DNA of 64,000 nt from Cubamyces lactineus (Eukaryota; Basidiomycota; Agaricomycetes; Polyporales; Polyporaceae): assembly GCA_022376465.1 (NCBI GenBank), contig JACDTU010000003.1:2046001-2110000 (forward strand). Direction: 5' to 3'. A model generated the notes under the pieces. The model ran no database searches, was not told the DNA's origin, and was given only the letters and a program-made list of their open reading frames with translations. Numbering within the stretch: the stretch's first letter is position 1; every line of letters starts with the position of its first letter. The position numbers and the translations under genes were made by a program. Shown here piece by piece: positions 11,540 to 24,700 of the stretch.

Positions 11540-11789
11540 GAGAGTTCAAGCCAAGAGGTGTCTGCTATGGCGCTACCCGCTCGACTATTCAGGAACTTGC
11601 CTCGACCGCGAGTCCGCGACGAACATCGATGACATCATCACAACATCCCGAGCATGATTCGTAGGACCAGAACGTAATTCCGTGCCAAATGACTAAAATG
11701 TTGTACATGTAGGTATCAAACAGGCGTGAAACGATGACATCCAGTCGTGAGCAAGGGTCCAATTCCGTCAGAGCCAACAAGCTAACCCT
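11540..11789. other. Short spacer between the WD40 gene start and PEP4 stop
   Basis: About 250 bp: WD40-gene promoter and PEP4 3' UTR, both transcribed to the left. No distinct motif is seen. Confidence 0.4.
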
Positions 11790-13350
11790 CTACTTGGCGA
11801 GGGCGAAGCCAACTGCATCCTTGCCATGGTCGTAGACTGTGTAGTACTTGCGGAGGAAGACGTCACCTGGTAACCTTTCAGCACCCTGCAAACCGAGGAC
11901 ATAGCGGGATAGTGCACTTACCAATGATCCAGAGAGAGCCGCCATCAGGCATGTTGATGTCGATGCCCGTGAAGGAGGACATGCAAGTGCCTTGCACCTC
12001 CAAGACGTAGTCGGTGCCCTTAAGTACATATGGGTTGCCGCCAAAAGTGAATGTCAGGTCGGGCAGGTTGGGGACCTTAGAACAATCAACGGTGTATTGG
12101 CCATTCCAGGACTTCTTGGCACCAATCTGAGTGTTGAGCATTTCCGCCATGTCCGTGGGAAGTGCAATGAGCGAAGTACCTGTGCGGCTAGTTCAGTAGG
12201 GGCAGAAAATACGCAAGAGCCTGAAAACGTACCCGTGTCGATCGCAGCGCCAGTGTTCTCGAGCTCCAACTCGTCGTCGCCCAGGGCAACTTTCTCGAGC
12301 TCAACCTCCCAGTACGCCTTCCTCCTGACCGGGACGTAGCTGATCTTGCCAGTGTAAGCACTGTCGTCAATGCCACCGAAGATAGCCTCGCCACCGTCGT
12401 CCTCTGAGCTTCCGAGCCGGAAGGAGAAGACAGGCGAGTCCACCAGCTTCTGGTGCATCATGTTGTAGAAGGGGGGAACGATGTGGTTCACGGAGATCGT
12501 GTCATATCCCAACCCAAGGATCCCGTCGAACCTGAAACGTCTCATTGAGTACGAGAATGTGGCGAGGCGGATGCGCCTACTCACTTGCCAAACGCGAAGG
12601 CCAAGCCAGGTTCCTTAGTGGCTTCGGCGAAGTCTTGGTCATGGATGGTGATGTCTCCAATAGTCAAAACATCTCGCGAAACGAAGCCCTCCATGGAGCC
12701 GGATCCATATTGAATGGAGAACTCGGAGCCGTTGGCCTTGTAGGTGGACGATGCGGTCGAATCATACTTGGCATGCAGGAAGCACGCGATGGAGGTGCAC
12801 TTAGTGCTCGGGACCCACAAGTTACTCGAGCTAGAACAGTAGTTAGTACCAAGATGCGCCGATGGGCATACTAATTTACCCGGTATCGAGTACAACCTTG
12901 AACTATAATTACATTAGCATCACGCGCGCCAATAAACGGTGAGATGATGACACTTACCGACTGGGGAGGTGTACCGAGAGTAATTTCCGCGAAGTACTGC
13001 GCGTTCATGAAGTCTTACACGTGCAGAACCCATAAGCTGAATGCACCATACTACAGCTCGAGACACGCACTGCTAAGGGGTACATTGTGACCACCTTCCG
13101 TAGCGAACTCGTCCTGTGTCCAGAACAGCTCTTCGCCGTCCTGAACCACCGGACGCGACAGGCGCACGTTACGACCGATGCTGGGGCCAAGAGGCATCTG
13201 AGAGCCACCGCCATACTTTTCGGCAAGGTATGCGCTCTCTAGAGCGGGGTTCGTGGCTGCTGGAGCGACCTTCTTGAGCCTGAGCTTGTGCACGCCATCA
13301 GCGGCGACAAAGGGGAGGAGGACGAGGGGGGCGAGTCGAGAGAGCAACAT
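11790..13350 (-). CDS. PEP4: Vacuolar aspartic protease (proteinase A)
   Basis: Pepsin-family vacuolar protease that matures other vacuolar hydrolases. Seven exons (13350-13071, 13013-12958, 12902-12880, 12830-12585, 12531-12233, 12179-11922, 11866-11790) keep frame and give 412 aa, the usual zymogen length. An N-terminal signal peptide (MLLSRLAPLVLLPFVAADG) is followed by a basic propeptide (VHKLRLKKV), then the mature enzyme (NAQYFAEITLGTPPQ). Both catalytic motifs are present, DTGSSNLWVPS and DTGTSLIALP, with the flap YGSGSMEG and the C-terminal DVFLRKYYTVYDHGKDAVGFALAK. The third exon is only 23 nt and ends within the first DTG motif. One glycosylation sequon (ANGS) is visible. The promoter is shared with the divergent BRD8-like gene. 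Confidence 0.95.
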
Positions 13351-13694
13351 GGTGGTCGAAGGGCAACCACGAGTGCAGCCAACTTGGGGTTGTTACCCCT
13401 GCGGAAGGGGTGACGTTGTCTCCGCTTCCCTGCGATCTTGCGCCGGCCCCATCAGCACTTTGTGTGCATTCACGGCCGGCGCGCGGCGGAGCTCCGGCCG
13501 GGCGGGCATCGGCGTGAGCGCGCAGTGACGCATCGTGACTGACGCGTGCGAGACAGCTGAGACAGCGTGAGCGTCGACGAGCGGCGCGAGCCTCAGGCTG
13601 AGGTACTCCCGACTCCGGATTCCCTCTGTTCGTAGAATGCATACATCCCATCTTCTATCTTGACCACCACAAGCTCTGTCATTTGATCCACACG
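13351..13694. promoter_or_regulatory. Divergent promoter between PEP4 and the BRD8-like gene
   Basis: 344 bp separate the two start codons. It is GC-rich with a cluster of TGACGC/GCGTCA-like words around 13520-13575, which could bind bZIP factors, but this is only suggestive. Confidence 0.4.
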
Positions 13695-15607
13695 ATGGCC
13701 TCGGGGGCACGACGGAGAAAGTCGACGTCGACACCAGCTGTGGACATATCGGACCTGAACAATGTCGAACGTCTTATCTTCGCGCAAGCCGTGCATGAGT
13801 TCGGCGCAAATGCTTGGACGGAAGTAGCGAAGCTGCTTTCCAATCACCCCCTAATATCCCAGCCCAAGGGCACGTTCACCCCCCAAGTGAGCGGCAACGC
13901 CCCTCGGACTAAAGTATGGCAGTCTCATGATCGTTGCGCGGTATGCTCCAGTCCTGTCCAACCCTCCACCGACTTTTGATGGAAGACGCCGGCTTGGAAT
14001 GGTAAGGGGAGCAGCACGCTTGTATGCATCAGTTGTGGCTAATTCGGCCTTGTACAGGTCGGAATCTGACGTCGGTCCGCGATGTGAGTCCACCAGATTC
14101 CACTGGGACGTCTAGTTGTGAACGAAATCTCCAGCAGAGAAGCATCTCAAGCTCGCACAGAGATACTATGTCGCGCGGGTAACCGAGTTGAGAGGGCTCA
14201 TTGCTGCTGAGGAGACTAAGTTCAAGTACGTCCACAAAAATGCACCAACCGTTCGACCCTTACGACCTGTGTCGTATAGGACGCTTGTCACTGAAATCGA
14301 TGAAATACGGAGCGGCGCATGGGACGACAAGATTCGTGCCTCGATAGGACTTGCGCCTGAACAGGAGCAAGAATCTCAGACAAAAGAGGCAGAGGACGCG
14401 CCAGAGCACGAGCACGCCGATGTGAATGAACCAACAGGAGCAAGCAGGGAGGAAGCTATCGTTGTGGAGTCTCAATCTGTCGCAGTGAAGGCCGTAAGTG
14501 GGTTATCTGACTTCGTTACGACATGTACCGACATCTGTAACAGGAAACTGAAGAACCGGGCAACACAGTAGAAATCGTCGACGAAACGGGTCAAGAAGAG
14601 CGTGTCCTTGACGCGGACAAGGTAGACTTCATCAACCCTGCGAATGCTCGCATTTTAACTGGGTCCGTAGCAGGAGGAAGGCTCTGACAATGAGGCCGTG
14701 GATGAGCTGATCGGTAACTTTAGCTCAGAAAAACCGCCTCCAAATCAACATGACGAGGAACCCGTCGCTGCCGCCACCGAGGATGCCACCGAAGAGAATA
14801 CTCAGGAGATGGAAGTCGAAGAGGCCAACGAACAAGCGCATGCAGAGGCCCAAATGACTCCACAACCTGCGGACCCTTCTCCAGACGAGGATGTTCCCCA
14901 AGAGCCCGAGTCTCCCGAGGTGCCCATCAGTGTGGCCCAAGAGGCTGCGTTTGCGTCGCGAGCTGAAGGTGACCATGATCGTCTCCTACCTGATTGCCAT
15001 TGCTCACAGCATTGCCAGGCAAGCGAAAAGCATCTGACGCTGACACGTTCATGCTTGATGCGCAGCGAGAGCGGAAGCGGCCTAGAGAAGAATCAGAGCC
15101 TGCCGACGAAGATGACGGTACGTCGGCCTCGACGTTCATGTTCCCCCGTCCCACATACTCAATGGCCCATTTAGTTCCGCCAAAGATGCGTCGCAAGTCG
15201 GACGCCCCCGTCGTCTCGAAGCGGTTCCAGAACGTAATCGGTATGCTGCATTCCCAGATATCACAGCACCGGTACGGGAACATCTTCCACAACCCCATCA
15301 AGAAAACTGAGGCGCCCGACTACCACGACATCGTTAAACGGCCCATGGACCTCAAGACCATCAAATCGAGAGTCAAGGATGGCTTGATCTCGAACTCGCT
15401 TGAGTTCCAGCGGGATATCTATCTCATGTTCGCGAACGCGATGATGTATAACAGGCCTGGTTCGGAGATTTATAACATGGCAGAGGAGGTGAGAAGCCGC
15501 AGCTATCCTCGTGAGCGCAGGGTGCTGAAGCGTATGCGCAGATGATGCTGTCCAGCGAGCGAGAGATCAATGCGTTCCGGCAGACAGAGGGGTTCCATCG
15601 CATGTAA
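13695..15607 (+). CDS. BRD8/Bdc1-like bromodomain protein (NuA4-type subunit)
   Basis: Likely bromodomain subunit of the NuA4/TIP60 histone acetyltransferase. Eight exons (13695-13886, 13952-14001, 14058-14083, 14135-14493, 14544-14621, 14674-14968, 15019-15488, 15542-15607) keep frame and give 511 aa. The N-terminus has a SANT/Myb-like helix (FAQAVHEFGANAWTEVAKLL) followed by SCPTLHRLLMEDAGLEW, characteristic of BRD8 homologues. An acidic Glu/Pro-rich middle follows, then a basic patch (GKRKASDADTF) and the bromodomain (FQNVIGMLHSQISQHRYGN, HDIVKRPMDLKTIKSRV, MFANAMMYNRPGSEIYNMA). The Tyr and Asn expected for acetyl-lysine binding are present (MMYN). It faces TRA1, the scaffold of the same complex, across a 126-bp convergent gap. 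Confidence 0.88.
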
Positions 15608-15733
15608 CGTATTGGTAGCGTCGAGATGGAATCTACATCATTCAAAGCATGGTATATGGTCCGTATGTGTACAATTACAACAAGATGTTCGCAGGAATGC
15701 ACGTCGAAAGTATATATGTGGTAGTAATATCAC

Positions 15734-18700
15734 TCAGAACCAGGGAACAAACGCCTCAGACATCCTCACAAGGTTCAAGGGGTTAGTCGCGGTAGAGATC
15801 AAGTTAGCCACCGTCTGTACGATGGGCGTCGTGGTAGTATTCTGGCTCCCCGGCTGCAAAGCCTGTGGAACAGGAGGTCAGGAACGCTTGATAGCCTTCG
15901 TCACGAATACACGTACCTGTTCCCGCTCAATCTTGCAAGCCATCGTCTCGGCCCGCTTGACGACACCCTCGATGTTGGTGGCGACGTTGAGTCGGAAGCT
16001 CATGTCGATCTGGGGCACCTTGCCGCGATGGTGCTGGTGCAACCAGGTCATCACCTCGTCACGTGCAAACAAGCAGAGCTGGTGCTCGAGCTCGTTCTGT
16101 TGGTAAATGAGAGATGATATTCAGCTACAGCGTAGACGACAACATTGACAGGAACGTACCTCCGGCTCCGTGAGGCAACGGCCGATGGACATAATCCCAC
16201 ATGCCAAGATGCCCTCCGTAAGGATGGGTCCAAGGAAGTGCTGCAGATTTGGAGTGAACCGGAAAGGCACCGCGTCTGCAGACGTGAAGTAGGGAGCCTG
16301 TGGTGTGAGTCCTTTCGATGGATAGTTAGCAAACTGGCCTGTGCATGGGGAAATTGAAGCATGACGCTACCTGGCAGGATCTCGCTCATCGCAATCTGTC
16401 CGGTAGACCTCGACCAGTGGAACCTGGACGGTAGACGACTCCCAAGACATATGAGGTACGTCATGAAGCAAGAAGAGGCCAGTTGCAATGCGAACTCCTT
16501 CCGCATACGCCACAGTTCGCTAGGCCCATCCATGGTCTTGATCATGTACTGCAAGGACGGTCAACACAGTTCGAAGTAATAAGAGTTGAACACGTACACG
16601 AGTAAGCACATCCTCTGGGCATGACTTCGCGACCACGTCGTCCAGAAGCTCCTTCTTGAGCAATTGATATTCTCCCTTGTTGGGCTGGATATGACCTTGG
16701 TGAGTATAACGGCTGGAATGGCCCACAAACAACTTACCGAACGGCCGTTCCTCTGCTTGAACTCTCGCATGGCAACTTTGGCCTTTTCCCCGATCATCAT
16801 CGCTGGTTCCTCTCTGGCCATCCCGGCATCTTCGCAATGTTGATCGTAGATATCTCCCAGATTGATGTACGATGCATCGTTCTGCAAGAGCCGCAAGTTG
16901 GGTGCACACGACACAGCTGCTGGAAGATGGAAATGGAGGTTGCGCTTCCGGCTTTCCTTCTTGCGGCTCAAGGTGCTGATACCAATACGAATTAGCCCAA
17001 GACGAGTTACACCATGTGTCAACGGGACGCTTACCCGTTGAGCGTCCGGAAAATTTGCATGGCTCTCTCCTCTCGACGACAGTGGCGACCGGAGGGAAGC
17101 TGCACAGCAAATGACGTCGTAGAGCCATCGTGGCCCTTGATTGTCAAGCGACGCCAGCAATAGCCGTGCGAACGACAGTTCTCGTACTTGGGTCCAAACC
17201 TACGGATCCTCACGAAGTTCTGGTTATTGTCTTTATCCTGAAAGCAGCTTTCAGCAATTAGAGACGATGGTGAGCGGTAATGAGCCTTACTTCGGTGTAC
17301 TGGCCGGGGACTTCCACCTCGTCGAACTTCGTGTACTGGAACTCTATCAAATAGTGACTGAGGTTGTCCAACGACTGCACGCGAGGGCGAGCATCAAGGA
17401 GCCGTTCGTATTTGTCTCGCCATTGCTGTAGTTTCCTGATGTACTCCAGAAGGCTTGGTTTGCTCTTGATGAAGTCTTCCTCGTAGTCTCTCTACCGAGC
17501 CCATGAGCGTCACACAGAATATAGGTGGATAGGAGGTCAACTAACCCGGGCAGACCCAGACAAGTTCATGGCGAGGCGAGCTAGAGTGGTGACGGTCTGC
17601 GGGCTGAGTTGACCGTCATCGTCGATGAGAGCCATCCGCCCGATGTATTGCTGTGCCACGGTCAGCATTACTACGTTTCGTAAGCAGGCAGGAGAATCCT
17701 TACCTGCATCGCGTCCTGAAGTAACATGCACGTTAGTCGATAGATCTCCTCCTCTGGCGATGCCTTGAAACGTGTGGCGATCTGTTCGACCACGGTTTCC
17801 AAAGTCAGAATGAGGAGAGGGAACGCCGTCTTCAGAATCTGAACGATCTCGTCAACCAGATCCCATGACTGCCGCGTGGCCAATGGGATGGAAAGCTCTG
17901 GGGGAGCAGGAGCGGGCCTCGGAGGGCCCGAAGAGCCCGAGGATGTCTGAGCATTTGCACCACTCTCCTCGGCGTTGCCATTGACCTTGGGAGCGCCTGT
18001 ACGAAGACTCTGTGTGATGATATGCTCAGAGTATTTGCAACGAGACAACATACCGTCTGTGTTCCCTGCAGCTTGTGGGTTCGCTCGTGTGGCTGCAGCA
18101 GCGGCAGCTTGTGCAGCCTGGGTTGCTTGTCGTTTCACCAAGTTCATGTCCTCCTTGGTCGTACGAAGAGGGAAGAATAAGGCCTGTCAAGCAATTGAGT
18201 ACTGGCAAGGCGGGGTGTTACAACACGGACAATAGCGACGGACCTGGGGGTAAAGCTTTGCCAAGTTAAGCAGGATGTATCGGGCTTGTTTGGCTTCCCG
18301 TTGGGAGACGGACAAGCACAGTTGCGGAATGAGCGTGATCCAGTACCAGAACGCTGCATCGCCCTTGTACCGGTCGAAGGCTTGAGAGATCGTGAAGGTG
18401 CCATCATCGACGCTGAGCAACCATAGGACACGTGTGAGCAGCGGGCGGCTCTTCCTGTTCTTGTATAGACCGGCCGCTTGAAGGTAGCAGCTGACGGCAT
18501 TCGACGCGTATGACATCTCCGTTGGCACCTCCTTGAACATCTTGTCGTTGTACTTGCCCCACGCGGCCCATGCTTTCGCCTGGTACATGTCAAGCTGAAC
18601 TGCCTGTCCGAATGCATTGTTCGCTTCATCGTTACGATGCGTCTTCGCGTGAAACATGCCCTTCAACGTGTAGAACTCAGCCTTCTGCGGGTTCGAGAAG

Positions 18701-21700
18701 TACATGAGGTTTGTGTTATTGATGACTTCCAGGCCTGCTTGCAGATCGCCTGGCTTCTGGTAGTGACATCGAGCCTGTTCGCGGAGCTTGAGGAAGGCCT
18801 CCGAGATCTCGATGTTGGGGAGAGTGTAGATGCGATTCAGGGAAGTGAAGCAGACGTCTAGTAGCTCGTGCTTGCGTGCGACATGAGCAAACCGGTTGAT
18901 GATCCAAGCCGTCTCGTGGAATCCTCGATAGCCGAAAGTATTTGTACTACCGGCGGCAGCGCTGCCTTGGTTGGCAGGTGAAATCAGCGGTATGTAGGCC
19001 TTGTTGATCGCATTGAACACGTTTTGCCTCCAAGCCACAAGGTCGCTCCAAATAGAGATATCGTCGCAGACGTTAGGTAGACGTTCTCGCCATGCCTGTA
19101 AGAGCATTTTGAGGTCCGATGACTTCTTCTCCAAGTTCTGGGCGTTCGTGGACGCAAGAGAAGCGAAAATCTGGACTGCCTCTTGCAACTCGACAAATTG
19201 CTGAAAGTGCTGTAGCAGAGGGATGTGCGCGGCAGAGAATTGATGAGGTAGGCTGACCCATTTGCGGAGCGAGAGCTGCATCGCGTCTTCGAGGATCTTG
19301 GTGAACTCCGTGTTCTTGTCAGAGGGTGAGGGGAGCTTGAGCAAAGCGATGAAAGCCTCGAATACGCGGCGCCGAGGTGTAGCTGCGTCTCGAAGCTGGT
19401 TGACGTATTCTTCCATCTGCGACCGTTGATCTACCCAGTCCTTGGTCCGCCAGGCGCTCTCGAGGACGAGATCGTAGTTAGGTTCTGCCTTGCCTAACTC
19501 GAACAGGATATCCCATTGCTGCAGTTTCTCCGCTGCCAAAATCCAGTGGTCCTCCCAAAGGCAAAACTCGGGTTCCGAGAAGGGCAGCACGCCGCTTCGC
19601 GTGCGGTTCTGGGCGAGCTCGTACATGCTGGACGCCTGTTCCCACATTCCGGCTTGTTCGAAAGCAACGCCAGCGTTCGTCTCGGCGTAGAGCGAACGTC
19701 GACGCCATAGCCCATAGAAGACGTCCTCTTCCGCCAGCTCCGCGTACAACTCAGCCAAAGCGTCGTAGATCGTGTCACGGACAACAAGTTCGTCCTCTCG
19801 TACGTACTCAAGAGAGCTCTCCAGCATTTCGGCTGCGATGTGCCAGGCGCCAAACGTCTTCGCTAGGTATTTGACCAAGTGCGGCGGCAGGGTCATGGGG
19901 GAGGAACATGCTTGAATGCCAGCGAGGAGCGTCATGATGACATTCGGCCTCATTTCAGCCTGTTTGAGATGGTAGTCCTTGCTGAGAAGGGTGATCATAT
20001 GGTGGGTGATATCGGCCTGTTCGCGCCTAGACAAGCAAGCCCAAGCCGATGGGAAGACGGAAGTCCATACATCATGAGCGACCTGCCGATCGACGAACAG
20101 CAGACGTTGCATTGGCTTTATGAAGGAGGATGCTTTGGCGAGCGGGAACGGTGGTGTAGACCAGCCAGGTTCCAGGTTGCCTCTCCTACCGGGGGAGACG
20201 GCGAGCTCTCCTTCGATTGAGCCCAGAAGGAGATGGAGCGCAAGGAAGATCCAGTTGTGATCTGCCAGAGGCTCCCAGCTTTGGACACCCAAGATGTAGA
20301 CGAGGCGGCTATAGAGAGACCGAGGAACACTCATGTCGAGCAAGTCGATGAACCGCTCCCGGATTGTATGGTCCGCGGCACGGCAGCCCAAGAGGAAGGG
20401 GTGTTCGAGTCGGGTGGTGAGATCGCTGCGGCGAAGCGAAGGGTCGGTATAGATGTCGTAGATGAGCTCGAGATAGTTGTTGAACAACACTTCGCCGCGC
20501 TCTCCACGAGCTTCGAAAGCGATCATCTTTTGCAGTAAGCTAGCCTTCTCCTTCATCGTAGGGTAAGCATCGCGCTTGTTCATCGCCCAGTCGCGTGCAA
20601 TGTCCAGCATGTACCGACAGAGGCTACCACTCTTGGATTTGTCGACCAGCACGACGAGCGTACTAAGCAACCATTTGCGCTGGTCCCCGAGGTGTGCGAC
20701 GGCGATGTGGCAAACCTCCAGTATAGCGATGAGAAGCCGTACCAGTCCATCAAAAGCAGGGTTGTTGGAGCTCGAAGACTGGATATGATCCTTGGCCAGC
20801 TTGCTAAGCAGCTTCATGAGATTGGAGCAGTAAGGCTCAATACGCTCGGGCGCCACTTGAACGACCGTCTTCAAGACCAGCAAGCAACCACGTAAAGGCC
20901 CAGGGCGCGCACTCTCCGAGCTTCGGAGGCTGTCGCCGATAGCGGTGTGCACAGCAGTGTGAAACTCGACTAGCTCGCTCTGCGAGAGATCTTCCTCCTT
21001 GGGCAAGGGGAACAATCGGAGCAGCCGATCGACGATAGGGTAGAGAGAATCCTGCAATAGAGGCTCCTCCGAGAAGATTCCCTTCCGAACGAGCTTCGTG
21101 AGTGGGGTGGCGTTGGTGCGGTACCATGCGTCATCCCTCTCAGCCGTCACGAGCTGCAACACTTTCGCGCTGCTCTGCGCTAACATCTTCGAGGCGTCGT
21201 CGGTGAACTCGTTCTGGACAAACATGCGGTCAGTGTGGGAAAGGTGGAGGTCGGAGGACAGCCTTACCTGCTCAAGAGCACGCGAGAAGAAATTGAGCTT
21301 GATAGTGACGTCGCCCCACCCTGACGGCGATACCAGGTTGCGCAGGAGCGCGAGAGCACGAGGTACTACGAGCGTCCTCGACTGCACATCGAGGGGGGTT
21401 GTAGCGAGTCGGATCAGGTAGCTGACCATGTTCTCACGGAACACAAGCGGAGTAGTCCATGTCGCTGGGGTCGCTGTCGTCGATGATGACGACGTATCTG
21501 CGTTGGAGGATGCGGCAGTGTTCTTCTGTTCCCAGTCGAATATCACCTGGATGATCTCGATCGACAAGAGCCTCGATTCGATGTTAGAGCTCGGGGTCAG
21601 ACCAAGTTTGATCAGGTGATTAACGATATGAGGGATGAAGAGGGCGCGGACAGGGTAAAAGAGAGCCGGCTGGGCGACGATGAGGTAGTAGACCAGATTG

Positions 21701-24700
21701 GTTTGCGTCGAGTTGACCCCATCTTCGGCGAGGAGTCGCCTTGTCGTCTTGGCCCATTGAGGGACCTCGGATTCAGAGCCCTGTAAGCGAAGGAGCACGG
21801 GCGCCAGAACATCGAGCGCTTGCTTGACGAGATGTCTGCCTTCAGAGTGCGGACCCTTCAGAAGGCCGGTCCAGATTCGCAGGATAAACTTGGGCGGCCC
21901 TTCGATGACATCGAAGAACCTGGCTGCAAGCATGTACGCGGTATGCTTCACGAGCATGTCCTCATTGGTGGTGTTGATGAAGACGAACGCGCACTTGATG
22001 ATGTCCTTCTTCGCCTCTTGCAGGTAACTGGAGTAGTGCTGGACCATGACGGTTGTGAGACGCAACAATTCTACCTTGACGACGTCATCGGCTCCGGGGA
22101 AAGCTGCCAGGAAGGAGGTTGTCTCTGACAAGGCGAGCGGCTGCCATATCCGGGTAAGCATGCGCTGAACTATGTCCGCGTCGACGAGTCCTGTCTTCGT
22201 AGGAGAATGGACGGCGTGCATGAGAAGCATAGGTGTGATGATATATTGGAGGAAGAGGGATTTCTGAATCCAGGAGTAGGAGGGATTGTCGAACCAGATG
22301 AAAAACCTGAACAAGATATTCCTGCGGAAGGCCAGATTCGTGCTGAGAGCAACATGTCGATAGAGGAATTGTACGACGCTGACGACGTCAAGGGGCTGTC
22401 GGCGAATGAAGACGTTGATGAGGTCGAAGAGGATGTCGATGCGAGGCGACTGCTCCAATGCCTGCTTGAAGATTGAGAGCATGAGAGTGTACCTCTGTAG
22501 CAGCTCTGCCGTCGGGGCAGCCGAGGATTCGGCGGTCTGTTCTGAGCGCCAAAGCGCGATGACAGCGTCGACCGCATGCTTGTTGTCTAGCACCCAGCCA
22601 GGGACAAGTTCGGCAAGGTCGGAGCAAAGCAGGAGCCCAGGCATCACGAGGTTGGGATCCTTCCCCTCCAGACAAGCCGCTACCAGTGGGCCCGTCCTCG
22701 CATTGAGCTCGCGCAATAGATTGGGAGCGAGTCGTGCACGGAGGATGCTTCGAAGGGTACGGATCTGCATCGGGAACGCGAGGTGCCGCATGAAGTAGTC
22801 CATAGCATCGGAGGGGTAACGATCAAGGTACTTCGCCAATGGCGCGGAGAAAGGGCTTTCACCAGAGAAATGGAGGGCAGATTCCGTCTGCACGATCGCA
22901 TTGACCAGATTCTCGAGGAAGATGTTGGCTGCTGAAGGCAGCAGGTGGAAGATATTTGCCAGGCAGACCAGCTTCTTGATCCCGTCGTTCTCCATGAGAG
23001 GGAGTCGCGACGACGCCTGTAGCATCTGCGGGTCCGCGACAATCCGGAAATGGTCGAGCAATTTGTGGCCGATCTCAACTTTGAAGTAGTTCGTAAGCAA
23101 CTCTAGGAGTCGCGCCAACCCTTCTAGACCAGGGATAGAAAGACGCTTGGGATCAGCCAAGTTCATCAGGATCGGCCGGAGACCGGTCTGAAGCAACTCC
23201 TTTGGAAGCCGGGACTGGTGAGTCAACACCATGCGAAGCCCTTCGTGGGCCACCTCCTTGATCTCGGGGTTTGGAGAATACAGCGACTTGAAGTAGACAG
23301 TTGTCACCCTATAGGCTTGATTAGCGACATATTGAGGTGAATTGACAGAGCTAGGGTAACATACCTTTGCCTGGTCTGGTGCTGCTTCGCAAAGAAATCC
23401 GTCATAGGCATCGACGCAGTCAGGAGCTTGATGCAAGCGACCCTCAGCTTGATGATATCCAGGCTGCTCTGCCGACCGTTCGACCTCCCCACCAAAGCCA
23501 TGTCATCAGCATCGGCTAATGCCAGCGTCTCGTGCAAGAGACGAAGAAGCTCGTCGTTCAGCTCTGGAAGAGGAGGTTGAAGGCTGACGCAGTACCGGAT
23601 GCCTTCGATCATGCCGATCTGCAGGGGAAATGGGAGGGCTCGGAGGGGCTTCGTATAGATTGACGCGAGCATCCTGTCGCGATGGGGCATAAGCAGGTCG
23701 TATATTGGCTTCCCGCTGAGCTCTCCGAGCAACGCGATGCAATCCTGCGCGGCCTTCCGTACGATCGGATTCGGACTGGACAGTTCTGCGAAGAAGAGTC
23801 CGACGGCGTGCAGGATTTTGTTGTCCCGTACGTGTTCACCGTCGTTTGCAAGGGAATCCATGGCACTGACGCGCAGAACTTGGTGAAGCACGTCTACAAC
23901 GGTATCAGCATCATGGGGCAAGTCGTGAGGCATGTCCTTCAAGACGTGGAGCAGCATGCGGACGAGGTCCACTTCTCGCTCGTTGACCCACCGAACGCCG
24001 AGCTCGGGAATGTTGGTCATCAACCGGATACCACCACACCCTGCGCTCCGACGCACCCAAGCTTCCTCCAAACACAATGAGAGGAATCGACTGGCGACTT
24101 GGTGTAGAGTGATCACTACGTCGTTCACTGACACCTCGGAGGTCGCAGCCATGGCCACAAGCTCCCGAATGGATGTATCGACGGGCTCAAGAGCCTTCTT
24201 TGCTTCTTCGGGCTTCTCACGAGCCAGCCCATGCTGCAATGCATCCAGATAACAGGAGAAGACCGGGCTAGGATAACGGCGCGTCAGGGCGTCCTTCACC
24301 GCATTCCGTCGTACTTCGGAGGTGAGCAGGAATCGGGAAACATCGGCCAGAGTCTTCTCCGCTTTCTCTTGCACGTCCGGCACGTGTATGGCGTCATATA
24401 AATTCTCGAGGCACCTCACAAAGAGCTCCTCCCGCTCGCGGCCTTTGACGCCCTGAGAGATGGCTAGGCTGAGCTCGTACATTCAGCCTGGACCCATGTA
24501 AGTGACTCACCTCATGAAGGACGAGACTCAGACATTGTTCGAGATAGCTGTACGCAAGCGGGCGATACTGAGAGCCGTACTTCGATGTGGACGAGAAGAT
24601 CTTGGCAGACAACACCGACATCGGAGTCAACTCGATATTGCCCATCTGCGGTCCAAAGGAGAAACGGGCCATCAACGGCTCGGGATTTGCGCGATACTTC

